Of a DNA stretch of 7,853 nucleotides, positions 1 through 5,899 are shown piece after piece (within the stretch, counting starts at the first letter, position 1; each line of letters begins with the position of its first letter). This stretch comes from Desulfobacterales bacterium (GTDB lineage Bacteria > Desulfobacterota > Desulfobacteria > Desulfobacterales > RPRI01): the NCBI GenBank assembly GCA_030689795.1, contig JAUYEO010000013.1, positions 1 to 7,853 on the forward strand, in the 5' to 3' direction. The notes under the pieces are model-generated. The model was given only the letters and a program-made list of their open reading frames with translations. It was not told where the DNA came from and did no database searches. The translations under genes and the position numbers were made by a program.

Positions 1-344
1 CAAGGCGTCTTGGTATAGATATAGCAACATTGGCAGCCGTTAGCAGAAACGTCGAAGGGGTAGTTGAAATGATGCTTGATGCCACACAGAATTATAATCA
101 ACCCCTGACAAGGGAAAGATTGTTTAGTTGGCATGCTTCACTTTTCCCGACCGGATACAGCGGGATGAGTAAAATAAAGGCCGGCGCCTGGCGTGACGAT
201 GCAAAAGGGCCTATGCAGGTTGTTTCCGGTCCTATAGGTCAAGAACAGGTGCATTTTGATGTGCCTGCTGCCGGTCTACTGGAAAAGGAAATGAAAGCCT
301 TTTTAGACTGTTCTTCGATTGAACAGTACCATTGTCGCGATTGA
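1..344 (+). pseudogene. Fic-family protein, internal fragment (5' end off window, 3' end lost)
   Basis: The frame is open from base 3 to a stop at 342-344 and reads like the segment just before the catalytic core of Fic-family AMP-transferases of the DUF4172-Fic type. Recognisable pieces are RNVEGVVEMMLDATQNY, then LTRERLFSWHASLFPTG, then GAWR, then GPMQVVSGPIG and VHF, ending in LEKEMKAFLD. Family members normally continue with a Trp-Phe pair and then the HPFxDGNGR motif that binds ATP and metal. Here the similarity ends near base 309, the last ~11 codons are unrelated, and no Fic motif follows, so the product cannot be an active AMP-transferase. The N-terminal part, where the inhibitory helix would lie, is outside the window. 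From base 307 another frame carries the tail of a different gene, so I read this as a deletion remnant. Family assignment is firm; loss of function is inferred from the missing motif. Confidence 0.82.
307..327. repeat. 7-bp inverted repeat at the Fic/ATPase junction
   Basis: ACTGTTC (307-313) and GAACAGT (321-327) are perfect reverse complements separated by TTCGATT. They sit where Fic similarity ends and DUF4143 similarity begins. The repeat may have promoted the deletion or be a by-product of it; a short repeat like this can also occur by chance. Confidence 0.5.
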
Positions 345-492
345 AATTAAAAGCGGATACAGCAGGGGAAGTCTGGCGGGAATGGAGGAGTTTGACAGGA
401 ACTTTAAACCAAAGCGTAAATTGCTGGTAGGCGGGGAAGGAATTCCCCTTGAAAAATTTCTCTCCTATCCGGTGGAGAACTGGTTTACTTAA
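307..492 (+). pseudogene. C-terminal remnant of an AAA/DUF4143 ATPase
   Basis: A second frame, open from 307 to the TAA at 490-492, reads NSTIVAIEIKSG, then GMEEFDRNFKPKRKLLVGG, then IPLEKFLSYPVENWFT. This is the typical end of DUF4143-containing ATPases: the VEIKSG strand of the PD-(D/E)xK-like fold, followed by the last strand and helix. There is no start codon with a ribosome site, no P-loop, and an in-frame stop (304-306) lies just upstream, so only about 60 C-terminal codons survive. It lies in a different frame from the Fic fragment, so the two cannot be translated as one fusion. The tail differs from that of the intact DUF4143 ATPase at 4471-5811, so it comes from a different member of the family and not from a recent copy of that gene. 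Confidence 0.75.
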
Positions 493-785
493 AAAGTCGG
501 AGTCAGGGGAGCATGGAGCTTCAATTGTGTGTTGAAAAAAAAAGATTTCTGGAGTAAAAGTTGAAAAAAACAGGGATTTCCGCCAATCAGTACGGCGGAC
601 GGACCTTCGGCAGAGATCGGGGGACAGGGGTCGGGGACCTGAAAACAGAGATCAGGAAGCAGGAATCGGGGACTAAAGGCGTGAGGTGAGAGGGTTTTTT
701 CTGCTGACCCCTGACAACTGGCCCCTGATAACTGTTTGCACAGTTGATGCCTGCCTGAGGCTCTTTAACGAGAAAGGGTTTATGT
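493..785. other. Non-coding gap with degenerate repeats before rnd
   Basis: I see no convincing gene in these 293 bases. A 6-bp stem (TCCGCC 579-584, GGCGGA 594-599) lies near the left end, and a second (AACTGT 730-735, ACAGTT 740-745, loop TTGC) lies near the right. Between them are purine-rich and then pyrimidine-rich word-like repeats, listed separately. No clear -35/-10 pair for rnd stands out. A possible ribosome site (GAGAAAGGG, 770-778) precedes the TTG start of rnd at 786. Confidence 0.6.
611..734. repeat. Degenerate word-like repeat tract
   Basis: The words ATCGGGGGAC (617-626), GTCGGGGACC (630-639) and ATCGGGGACT (665-674) recur with small changes. They are followed by CCCCTGACAACTG (708-720) and CCCCTGATAACTG (722-734), a 14-bp-period tandem pair with one difference. 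CAGGGGTC (625-632) and GACCCCTG (706-713) are inverted copies, so the purine-rich and pyrimidine-rich halves could fold together. The tract does not code for anything recognisable. It resembles the repeat tract at 7237-7350 in style (GATC- and GGG-rich short words) but not in exact unit. Confidence 0.6.
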
Positions 786-1928
786 TTGAATAGCCTTATA
801 CCTCTGATTGAAACCATGCCCGATCTGAAGAAGGCATTAAAAGGCATTGAATCGGAAAAAAGAGTCGGCTTCGACCTTGAAGCTGACTCGATGTACCATT
901 TTTCGGAAAAAGTCTGTCTTCTCCAAGTTGCCTCAAAAAATACCGCCTTTGCAATTGATACCGTAAAGCTGAGGGATTTATCGGTCTTAAAGCCCTTTTT
1001 CATGCGGGAAGATGTGATAAAGATATTTCACGGGGCGGATTATGACGTGCGGTCTCTTTTCAGAGACTTTGGCATCGAAATAAATAATCTTTTTGATACC
1101 GAGCTTGCATCGCGTTTTCTCGGGATAAAGTCGACAGGACTTGAAGCAGTGCTCAGGGATCGGTTTAATGTAAAACTTGAAAAGAAATATCAGAAAAAAG
1201 ACTGGTCGGAAAGGCCTCTCTCTGCAGATATGCTGAACTACGCGCTTAATGATGTTCGTCATCTTGTTTCACTTTCCGAAATTCTTGAAAAAGAACTTGA
1301 TGATATAGGACGTTTGTCGTGGGTTGAGGAAGAGTGCGAAATATTATGCAGGGTCAGACCGGCTGCAGATAATGGAGAACCTCTTTTTTTAAAATTCAAG
1401 GGCGCCGGAAAAGTCAGCCCCCGCACTCTTGCTGTTCTGGAGGAGCTTCTTCGGTTCCGAAGAGAAATGGCTCAACAAAGAGACAGGCCTGTATTTAAAA
1501 TCATGGGGAATGATTCTATCCTGAAACTTGCCGAAACAAGACCCGACAGTTTGAAAAAAATCATAAATATTCAAGCCGTTACTCAAAGGCAGTTGGATAT
1601 ATACGGCAAAGATGTGATCCTGGTTATCAGTAAGGCTGTGAATATACCTGAAAATATGCTTCCGGGTTACCCGCGGGAAAAAGCTTTTCTTATTTCCGAG
1701 GCAGCTTCAAAGAGAATTGAGGCGCTTAAGATATGTAGGGATAAAAAGGCGTTAAAGCTTAATCTTGATCCCGGGCTTTTGTTAAATAAAGCTCTCATTA
1801 ACTCAATCGGAGTTAAAAAACCTGTTACGAAAGAGGAATTGGAAGCGATAAGCGATATGAAGAACTGGCAGAGGAGTGAGTTCGGGGAGGAGATTATCAA
1901 GCTTTTAAGGCGGGCAGAAAAAGGTTGA
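786..1928 (+). CDS. rnd: Ribonuclease D
   Basis: This is a 380-residue 3'-to-5' exoribonuclease of the DEDD-y class, which trims the 3' ends of tRNA precursors and other stable RNAs in the cytoplasm. The exonuclease domain occupies residues ~5-175. Exo I is FDLEAD (D30, E32), Exo II is HGADYD (D87), and Exo III is YALND (Y152, D156), so all four metal-binding acids and the catalytic tyrosine are present. An HRDC domain follows at ~209-285, with a typical LRFRREMAQQRDRPVFKI stretch. A second HRDC-like domain follows at ~300-375 (LDPGLLLNKALI, then MKNWQRSEFGEEI). Length and two-HRDC layout match E. coli RNase D. The start is TTG: the first ATG in frame is residue 11 and would cut the first beta strand (LIPLIET), and an in-frame stop at 756-758 bars a more upstream start. 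The gene appears to stand alone; a promoter for hppA overlaps its stop codon. Confidence 0.93.
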   Translation: MNSLIPLIETMPDLKKALKGIESEKRVGFDLEADSMYHFSEKVCLLQVASKNTAFAIDTVKLRDLSVLKPFFMREDVIKIFHGADYDVRSLFRDFGIEINNLFDTELASRFLGIKSTGLEAVLRDRFNVKLEKKYQKKDWSERPLSADMLNYALNDVRHLVSLSEILEKELDDIGRLSWVEEECEILCRVRPAADNGEPLFLKFKGAGKVSPRTLAVLEELLRFRREMAQQRDRPVFKIMGNDSILKLAETRPDSLKKIINIQAVTQRQLDIYGKDVILVISKAVNIPENMLPGYPREKAFLISEAASKRIEALKICRDKKALKLNLDPGLLLNKALINSIGVKKPVTKEELEAISDMKNWQRSEFGEEIIKLLRRAEKG

Positions 1929-1953
1929 CATACAAAAGGAACTTTCCTATATT
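1925..1953 (+). promoter_or_regulatory. Sigma70-like promoter for hppA
   Basis: A perfect -35 box TTGACA (1925-1930) is separated by exactly 17 bp from TATATT (1948-1953), which matches five of six bases of the -10 consensus. The -35 box overlaps the TGA stop of rnd (1926-1928). Transcription would begin near 1960, giving hppA a leader of about 290 nt. The match is read directly from the sequence; activity is inferred. Confidence 0.7.
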
Positions 1954-2024
1954 TTACTTTCTGCAAAGAAGGTATCTTATTAACATCTCGTTGTTGTGTA
2001 TTATCCTAACCCCGATAAACGGGA

Positions 2025-2110
2025 TAAGTAAGTTTGCGAGATTATTTCCTGCCGCTCTTTTCAGTACCCCCTTGAGGGGTAGAAAAACGCAGGAAATAAT
2101 CTCTTACTTA
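2025..2110 (+). promoter_or_regulatory. Long stem-loop A in the hppA leader
   Basis: GAGATTATTTCCTGC (2038-2052) and GCAGGAAATAATCTC (2089-2103) form a perfect 15-bp stem. Outside it, TAAGTAA (2025-2031) pairs with TTACTTA (2104-2110) after a one-sided bulge of six bases, giving about 22 bp in all. Inside, TACCCC (2065-2070) and GGGGTA (2076-2081) make an apical hairpin with a CTTGA loop. No T-run follows directly, so it is not a standard intrinsic terminator. It could be regulatory RNA or the trace of a small palindromic insertion. Confidence 0.7.
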
Positions 2111-2124
2111 CTAAGAGGATTATT
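2095..2124 (+). promoter_or_regulatory. Competing hairpin B in the hppA leader
   Basis: AATAATCTCTTA (2095-2106) pairs with TAAGAG (2112-2117) and ATTATT (2119-2124) around a CTTAC loop, with G2118 bulged: 12 base pairs. Bases 2095-2103 are also the outer part of the 3' arm of stem-loop A, and bases 2104-2106 belong to its outer extension, so A and B cannot both form fully. Forming B would free the 5' arm of A. Confidence 0.6.
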
Positions 2125-2160
2125 AATATATTAAGGGTTTTATAAAAGCATAAAAAATAC

Positions 2161-2198
2161 AAAGGAGGTGAAGTCAGGCAGGACTTTGGTCTTTTTTT
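2161..2198 (+). promoter_or_regulatory. Orphan Shine-Dalgarno-like site with weak stem and T-run
   Basis: AAAGGAGGTG (2161-2170) is a very strong ribosome-binding sequence lying about 80 bases before the hppA start. No start codon at normal spacing opens a frame of any length. AAGTC (2171-2175) and GACTT (2182-2186) form a 5-bp stem, extendable by two G-U pairs, and seven T follow at 2192-2198. This could be a weak terminator or attenuator, a standby ribosome site, or the relic of a lost gene start. I cannot tell which. Confidence 0.3.
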
Positions 2199-2238
2199 AG
2201 AGAACAATTAGTATCCGATATGATTAATAATCAACAAT

Positions 2239-2247
2239 AAGGAGGGG
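2239..2247 (+). promoter_or_regulatory. Strong ribosome-binding site of hppA
   Basis: AAGGAGGGG ends three bases before the ATG at 2251, with its GGAGG core at the usual distance. It fixes the start codon and suggests high translation. Confidence 0.85.
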
Positions 2248-2250
2248 TTA

Positions 2251-4341
2251 ATGAGTGCAACTATACTTTTTGCATTAGGATGCGGAGTATTAGGCGTTAT
2301 ATACGCCATAATGACCGCGATGTGGGTATCGAAGCAGGACGCAGTGAATGCGAAGATGCAGGAGATATCTAATGCGGTCAAAGAGGGTGCAATGGCGTTC
2401 CTCGCGCGCGAATACAAAACGGTCGCAATTGTTGCGGTGCCTTTGACAGTTCTTCTGGCCTTCCTAGGAACCTGGACGGCAATAGGGTTCGTCATCGGCA
2501 CGGTCGGTTCGGCGGTCGCAGGATACATCGGCATGATGGTATCGGTGCGGGCCAACGTGCGCACGGCCCAGGCAGCCTACAGGGGCCTCCAGGCTGCACT
2601 CGGCCTTGCTTTCAAGGGCGGCTCGGTGACCGGCGTTATGGTCGTTGGTCTCGGAATTATAGGCCTTGCCGGCTTTTATTTTATAGTAAAGCAGGCAGCT
2701 CCTGAGCAAGCTTTCCATGCGCTGGTCGGTCTCGGTTTCGGATGCTCACTCATGAGCGTATTCGCCCGTATCGCAGGCGGTATCTACACAAAAGCTGCTG
2801 ATGTAGGCGCTGACCTCGTTGGAAAAGTTGAAGCAGGAATTCCTGAAGATGATCCCAGAAACCCTGCAGTTATCGCCGATAACGTTGGAGACAACGTAGG
2901 CGACTGCGCAGGCATGGCGGCAGACCTTTATGAGACATACACAGTTACGCTCGTTGCAGCAATGCTGCTTGCCAAGACAGTTTTTGGCGCTGAGAGCGCA
3001 TGGGTGGAATTCCCGCTGCTCCTCGGTGGAATATCAATTATCGCTTCCATTATCGGAACATTTGCAGTAAGGCTCGGCAAAAGCGGATATATCATGGGCG
3101 CCCTTTACAAGGGGCTTTCTGTTTCAGGTATTCTCGCGGCAGTAGCATTTTATATTGTAACAGGCCAGTTCCTGAAAGGCGAATCGGCACAGGCTTCAGT
3201 GGTTGCTCATCCATCATTTACACAGATGAACGTTTTCCTTATGGCGCTTATCGGCCTTGCATTGACAGGCCTGATCGTGGCTATAACAGAGTATTTCACC
3301 GCAAAGGAGTATGCTCCGGTGAAACACATTGCAAAGGCCAGCCTGACCGGCCACGGCACAAACGTTATAGCAGGTCTTGCGGTCAGCATGAAAGCCACAG
3401 GCGCGCCTGTTATCGTTATCGTAGCCTCAATTCTTGGCGCCTATTCATTAGGCGGCGGATTTAATGGTGATGCGTCAGGTGGTCTTTTTGCTATCGCCCT
3501 TTCAGCGGTTTCGATGCTTTCAATGACAGGCATCGTGGTGGCCATTGACACCTACGGCCCGATCACGGACAACGCAGGCGGTATAGCAGAAATGGCAGGA
3601 ATGCCTGAAGAGATCCGTAATATCACAGACCCGCTGGATGCAGTCGGAAACACGACAAAGGCTGTTACAAAGGGTTATGCAATCGGTTCGGCAGCCCTCG
3701 CGGCACTGGTCCTCTTTGCCGAGTATTCCCGCTCTTTCGTGGATCCGATCACGAAGTTGGCGATTGATATCAAATTCGATCTCTCGAACCCGATGGTACT
3801 CGCCGGTCTTTTCATCGGCGGCCTGCTCCCCTACTACTACGGCTCGCTCCTGATGGAGGCCGTTGGTAAGGCTGCCGGCAGCATCGTTGAGGAAGTGCGC
3901 AGGCAGTTCCGTGAGATCCCTGGTATCATGGAAGGCACGGGAAAGCCGGAGTACGGCAAGTGCGTTGACATCGTGACCAAGGGCGCCATCCAGCAGATGA
4001 TGCTCCCGGCGCTCATTCCGGTCGTGGTTCCGGTCATCGTTGGCTTCGCTCTGGGCCGTGAGGCCCTCGGCGGCGTGCTTATCGGCAGCATCGTCACCGG
4101 CCTATTCCAGGCCATCGCCATGACAAGCGGCGGCGGCGCATGGGACAACGCCAAGAAATCATTTGAAGACGGCGTTACCGACGACAACGGCAAAGTTCAT
4201 AAGAAGGGAAGCGATGGACACAAAGCTTCCGTCACCGGCGATACAGTCGGCGATCCGTACAAGGATACAGCCGGTCCTGCAATCAACCCGATGATCAAGG
4301 TTATAAACATCGTTGCGCTTCTGATTGTTCCAATGCTGTAG
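2251..4341 (+). CDS. hppA: K+-independent H+-translocating membrane pyrophosphatase
   Basis: This integral membrane ion pump of 696 residues hydrolyses pyrophosphate and moves protons across the inner membrane, recovering energy from biosynthetic PPi. Length and hydrophobicity fit the ~16-helix family. Substrate and metal-binding signatures are intact: D184, D188, K192 and E194 in the DVGADLVGKVE loop; DDPRNPA (200-206); DNVGDNVGDCAG (210-221); TDNAGGIAEMAG (439-450); WDNAKK (631-636); GDTVGDPYKDTAGPAINP (663-680). The diagnostic loop reads GNTTKAVT, with K470 and T473. K+-dependent enzymes have Ala and Gly at these positions, and Lys there replaces the activating K+, so this should be the K+-independent, proton-pumping subfamily. 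The Cys in DNVGDCAG is also typical of that group. The gene has a strong ribosome site, its own predicted promoter with a long structured leader, and a strong terminator, so it is probably a well-expressed single-gene transcript. Na+ pumping is unlikely because the known Na+-transporting members are K+-dependent. Confidence 0.97.
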   Translation: MSATILFALGCGVLGVIYAIMTAMWVSKQDAVNAKMQEISNAVKEGAMAFLAREYKTVAIVAVPLTVLLAFLGTWTAIGFVIGTVGSAVAGYIGMMVSVRANVRTAQAAYRGLQAALGLAFKGGSVTGVMVVGLGIIGLAGFYFIVKQAAPEQAFHALVGLGFGCSLMSVFARIAGGIYTKAADVGADLVGKVEAGIPEDDPRNPAVIADNVGDNVGDCAGMAADLYETYTVTLVAAMLLAKTVFGAESAWVEFPLLLGGISIIASIIGTFAVRLGKSGYIMGALYKGLSVSGILAAVAFYIVTGQFLKGESAQASVVAHPSFTQMNVFLMALIGLALTGLIVAITEYFTAKEYAPVKHIAKASLTGHGTNVIAGLAVSMKATGAPVIVIVASILGAYSLGGGFNGDASGGLFAIALSAVSMLSMTGIVVAIDTYGPITDNAGGIAEMAGMPEEIRNITDPLDAVGNTTKAVTKGYAIGSAALAALVLFAEYSRSFVDPITKLAIDIKFDLSNPMVLAGLFIGGLLPYYYGSLLMEAVGKAAGSIVEEVRRQFREIPGIMEGTGKPEYGKCVDIVTKGAIQQMMLPALIPVVVPVIVGFALGREALGGVLIGSIVTGLFQAIAMTSGGGAWDNAKKSFEDGVTDDNGKVHKKGSDGHKASVTGDTVGDPYKDTAGPAINPMIKVINIVALLIVPML

Positions 4342-4361
4342 AAGCGGTATTGTTATGCTTT

Positions 4362-4399
4362 AAAGGCCGTCCTCTTCATAAGGGGACGGCCTTTTTTTT
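4362..4399 (+). terminator. Intrinsic terminator of hppA
   Basis: AAAGGCCGTCCTC (4362-4374) pairs with GGGGACGGCCTTT (4382-4394) over 13 bp with one G-U pair and a 7-base loop. A run of eight T (4392-4399) follows. It lies 21 bases after the hppA stop. The opposite strand lacks a comparable T-run, so it acts mainly on the plus strand. Confidence 0.93.
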
Positions 4400-4467
4400 A
4401 GCCCCAAACACCTTGCTGATATGCAATCCACTTTATGCCCAAAGCCTGATCGAAGGGCTGATACGGC

Positions 4468-4483
4468 GCATTATATATAATGC
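4468..4483. repeat. 16-bp perfect palindrome over the ATPase stop codon
   Basis: GCATTATATATAATGC reads the same on both strands. It spans the TAA stop (complement of 4471-4473) and the last three codons of the minus-strand ATPase. It may help end transcription from that side, though no T-run follows, or it may be a protein-binding site or chance. Confidence 0.5.
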
Positions 4484-5811
4484 TCCACATACTCCATCAA
4501 CTTTCCGGCCAGAAAATAGGGCAGGTTGAGCAATCTGAATTTCTTTCCTTCAAAAGTTTCAGCATTATCGATTTTCATATCACCGGCATAAAGCCGAACA
4601 GCAAAGGAATGAGGAGTATTATTGATAAACTGATGCAGGGACTTCAGTGTTCCCGTTTTCCCGGCCTTAATTTCGACCGGAACGCAGCAGTTTTTATAAA
4701 TCTGAACGACATCAACTTCAGAACCGGACTGTTTCTTATCGCGCACCCAGAAAACCGGTTTTCGATTCGTTTCCATATCACCGGCGATGATCTCCTGGCG
4801 AACAATATGTTCGGCAATAAGGCCTCGATAAAAAGCGTGCAAATCACCGTACTTGAAATAATTTTGCTGCAGGCCCGCAAAATAATTAATCAGACCGGTG
4901 TCGATATATTGAAGTTTAGGAGATTTTCTGTGATCCGGCATAGACGGCAATTCCGTGGATGTGGTCGGGTAAAGGATATAGATGAGCATTGCCCTTTCGA
5001 GTACACGCAACGCTTCTCCGACCTCGCGTGATTTGTAATTTGACTTGCCAAAGCCCTGAAACTTTATCCTGTTTCCCGCCTCGAATGGGATGGCTTCCAG
5101 ACAGTGACGGAGCACGTATCTCATTGTATGATTGCGTGCATACTTTTCCGAATCGTTTATATATGACATCATTAAAGATTCATAAACGCTTTTGAGCGAA
5201 GTTACCGCACCGCTTTCGATGTATTTTTTTATTATCTCCGGCATGCCGCCTATCAGGGTGTACTCATGAAAGAGATTCAGCAGTTTCTTGTGGGTAAATG
5301 ATTTATAAGGGATTGTGTCGTAAATTTTAAGGATCTGTGATTCTTTTCCGGCTTCCAGGAATTCCCTGAAAGACAACGGATACAGATATAGATATTCGAT
5401 CCTTCCGACCGGAAAACTGATGTCCTCGCGGTCAAGCATTATTTCGAGCAGAGAACCAGCGGCTATGACATGAACCTCCTTCTTTTGCTCGTAGAAGTAT
5501 CTCAGCATTTTCACCGCAAAGGGTGAATTCTGAATTTCATCTATAAAAAGAAGGATGGATCCTTTCCTTAAAATTACATTCTTTATGACAAGAATGGCCT
5601 GGAAAAGTTCGCTGATGGCCAGTTCATTTTTAAAAATGTTTCTGTCCTCTGGAATTTCAAGATTGAGATAGATATAGTTCTCAAAATGCCGGGAGAATAT
5701 TTCTACTGCCGTAGTTTTGCCGACCTGACGCGCACCGCGCAACACAAGAGGTTTGCGGTCCGGCTTATTCTTCCATTCGACTAATTTATGCAGAATTGAC
5801 CTATTAAACAT
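4471..5811 (-). CDS. AAA-family ATPase with DUF4143 domain (AAA_14/DUF4143)
   Basis: This 446-residue soluble protein belongs to a widespread family of unknown cellular role. The AAA_14 domain at ~18-150 has a Walker A motif GARQVGKTT (26-34, K32), Walker B LLFIDEIQ (D91, E92), a sensor-like AAGSLLE (117-123) and GR (136-137) before PLSFREFL. A helical segment with the family signature LIGGMPE (186-192) follows. The C-terminal DUF4143 domain (~220-400) contains LQYIDTGLIN (300-309) and the order E334 (RGLIAEH), D367 (SEVD), E380-x-K382 (VEIKAG), which is the PD-(D/E)xK nuclease-like active-site pattern. Nothing essential looks missing. The ATG at 5811 has an AGGA site eight bases upstream and its own promoter. 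It is convergent with hppA and may be transcribed alone. These genes are scattered accessory genes often found with mobile or toxin-like cargo; a nuclease or DNA-linked role is suggested by the fold only. Confidence 0.9.
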   Translation of the reverse strand: MFNRSILHKLVEWKNKPDRKPLVLRGARQVGKTTAVEIFSRHFENYIYLNLEIPEDRNIFKNELAISELFQAILVIKNVILRKGSILLFIDEIQNSPFAVKMLRYFYEQKKEVHVIAAGSLLEIMLDREDISFPVGRIEYLYLYPLSFREFLEAGKESQILKIYDTIPYKSFTHKKLLNLFHEYTLIGGMPEIIKKYIESGAVTSLKSVYESLMMSYINDSEKYARNHTMRYVLRHCLEAIPFEAGNRIKFQGFGKSNYKSREVGEALRVLERAMLIYILYPTTSTELPSMPDHRKSPKLQYIDTGLINYFAGLQQNYFKYGDLHAFYRGLIAEHIVRQEIIAGDMETNRKPVFWVRDKKQSGSEVDVVQIYKNCCVPVEIKAGKTGTLKSLHQFINNTPHSFAVRLYAGDMKIDNAETFEGKKFRLLNLPYFLAGKLMEYVEHYI

Positions 5812-5840
5812 ATGTTTTGTCCTGTGATAAAGTCAGGGAT

Positions 5841-5869
5841 ATTTTATTCATTGTTTGTATAATAGTCAA
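5841..5869 (-). promoter_or_regulatory. Sigma70-like promoter of the DUF4143 ATPase
   Basis: On the minus strand TTGACT (complement of 5864-5869) is followed after exactly 17 bp by TAAAAT (complement of 5841-5846). Transcription would start near 5834, giving a leader of about 23 nt before the ATG. Both boxes match five of six consensus bases. Confidence 0.65.
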
Positions 5870-5890
5870 TGATAAATATTTGTTGCCCGC

Positions 5891-5899
5891 ACCTCCAGC
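5891..5899 (-). other. Orphan ribosome-site-like sequence after the lyase stop
   Basis: Directly after the lyase stop codon the minus strand reads TGGAGGTGC (complement of 5891-5898 plus a flanking base). GGAGGTGC is identical to the eight bases before the lyase's own start codon. No start codon of a sizeable gene follows at usual spacing. It may be the relic of a lost downstream gene or coincidence. Confidence 0.3.

Larger units (their letters stand above)
1960..2250 (+). promoter_or_regulatory. Long structured 5' leader of hppA
   Basis: The 322-bp gap between rnd and hppA holds no convincing gene; a 69-codon open frame crossing it has no ribosome site and no recognisable product. From the predicted start near 1960 the leader contains, in order: a small CCCG/CGGG hairpin (2011-2023), which competes with TTATCC (2001-2006) pairing GGATAA (2022-2027); a long stem-loop; a competing hairpin; two AT palindromes (TTAATATATTAA 2123-2134 and TTTTATAAAA 2138-2147); a strong Shine-Dalgarno-like AAAGGAGGTG (2161-2170) with no usable gene after it; and a weak stem followed by seven T (2171-2198). 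I do not recognise a known riboswitch class. The true ribosome site is at 2239-2247. Confidence 0.5.

Noticed and set aside
30..492. A natural Fic-ATPase fusion protein
   Set aside because: The two parts lie in different frames and the Fic frame stops at 342-344, so no single product spans both.
579..599. Terminator on the minus strand (TCCGCC/GGCGGA stem)
   Set aside because: The T-run on that strand is about eight bases away from the stem and no minus-strand gene leads into it.
587..1003. Minus-strand frame over the repeat tract and the start of rnd
   Set aside because: It is antisense to the conserved RNase D N-terminus and its sequence reflects low-complexity repeats.
1925..2134. 69-codon plus-strand open frame between rnd and hppA
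   Set aside because: It starts inside the rnd stop region without a ribosome site, spans the long stem-loop, and has no recognisable product; the RNA structure explains the sequence better.
1960..2250. Fluoride riboswitch upstream of a pyrophosphatase
   Set aside because: Fluoride riboswitches do occur near pyrophosphatase genes, but I could not find their conserved core motifs here and the pairing layout differs.
3000..3464. Plus-strand 154-codon frame inside hppA
   Set aside because: It lies fully inside the conserved pyrophosphatase gene in another frame and has an arginine-rich, shadow-like composition.
4480..5031. Plus-strand 183-codon frame opposite the ATPase gene
   Set aside because: It is antisense to the conserved DUF4143 domain and has no family resemblance or ribosome site.
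5813..5860. 15-codon minus-strand frame (MNKISLTLSQDKTYV) overlapping the ATPase start
   Set aside because: It begins within the predicted -10 region of the ATPase promoter, lacks a ribosome site and is short enough to be chance.
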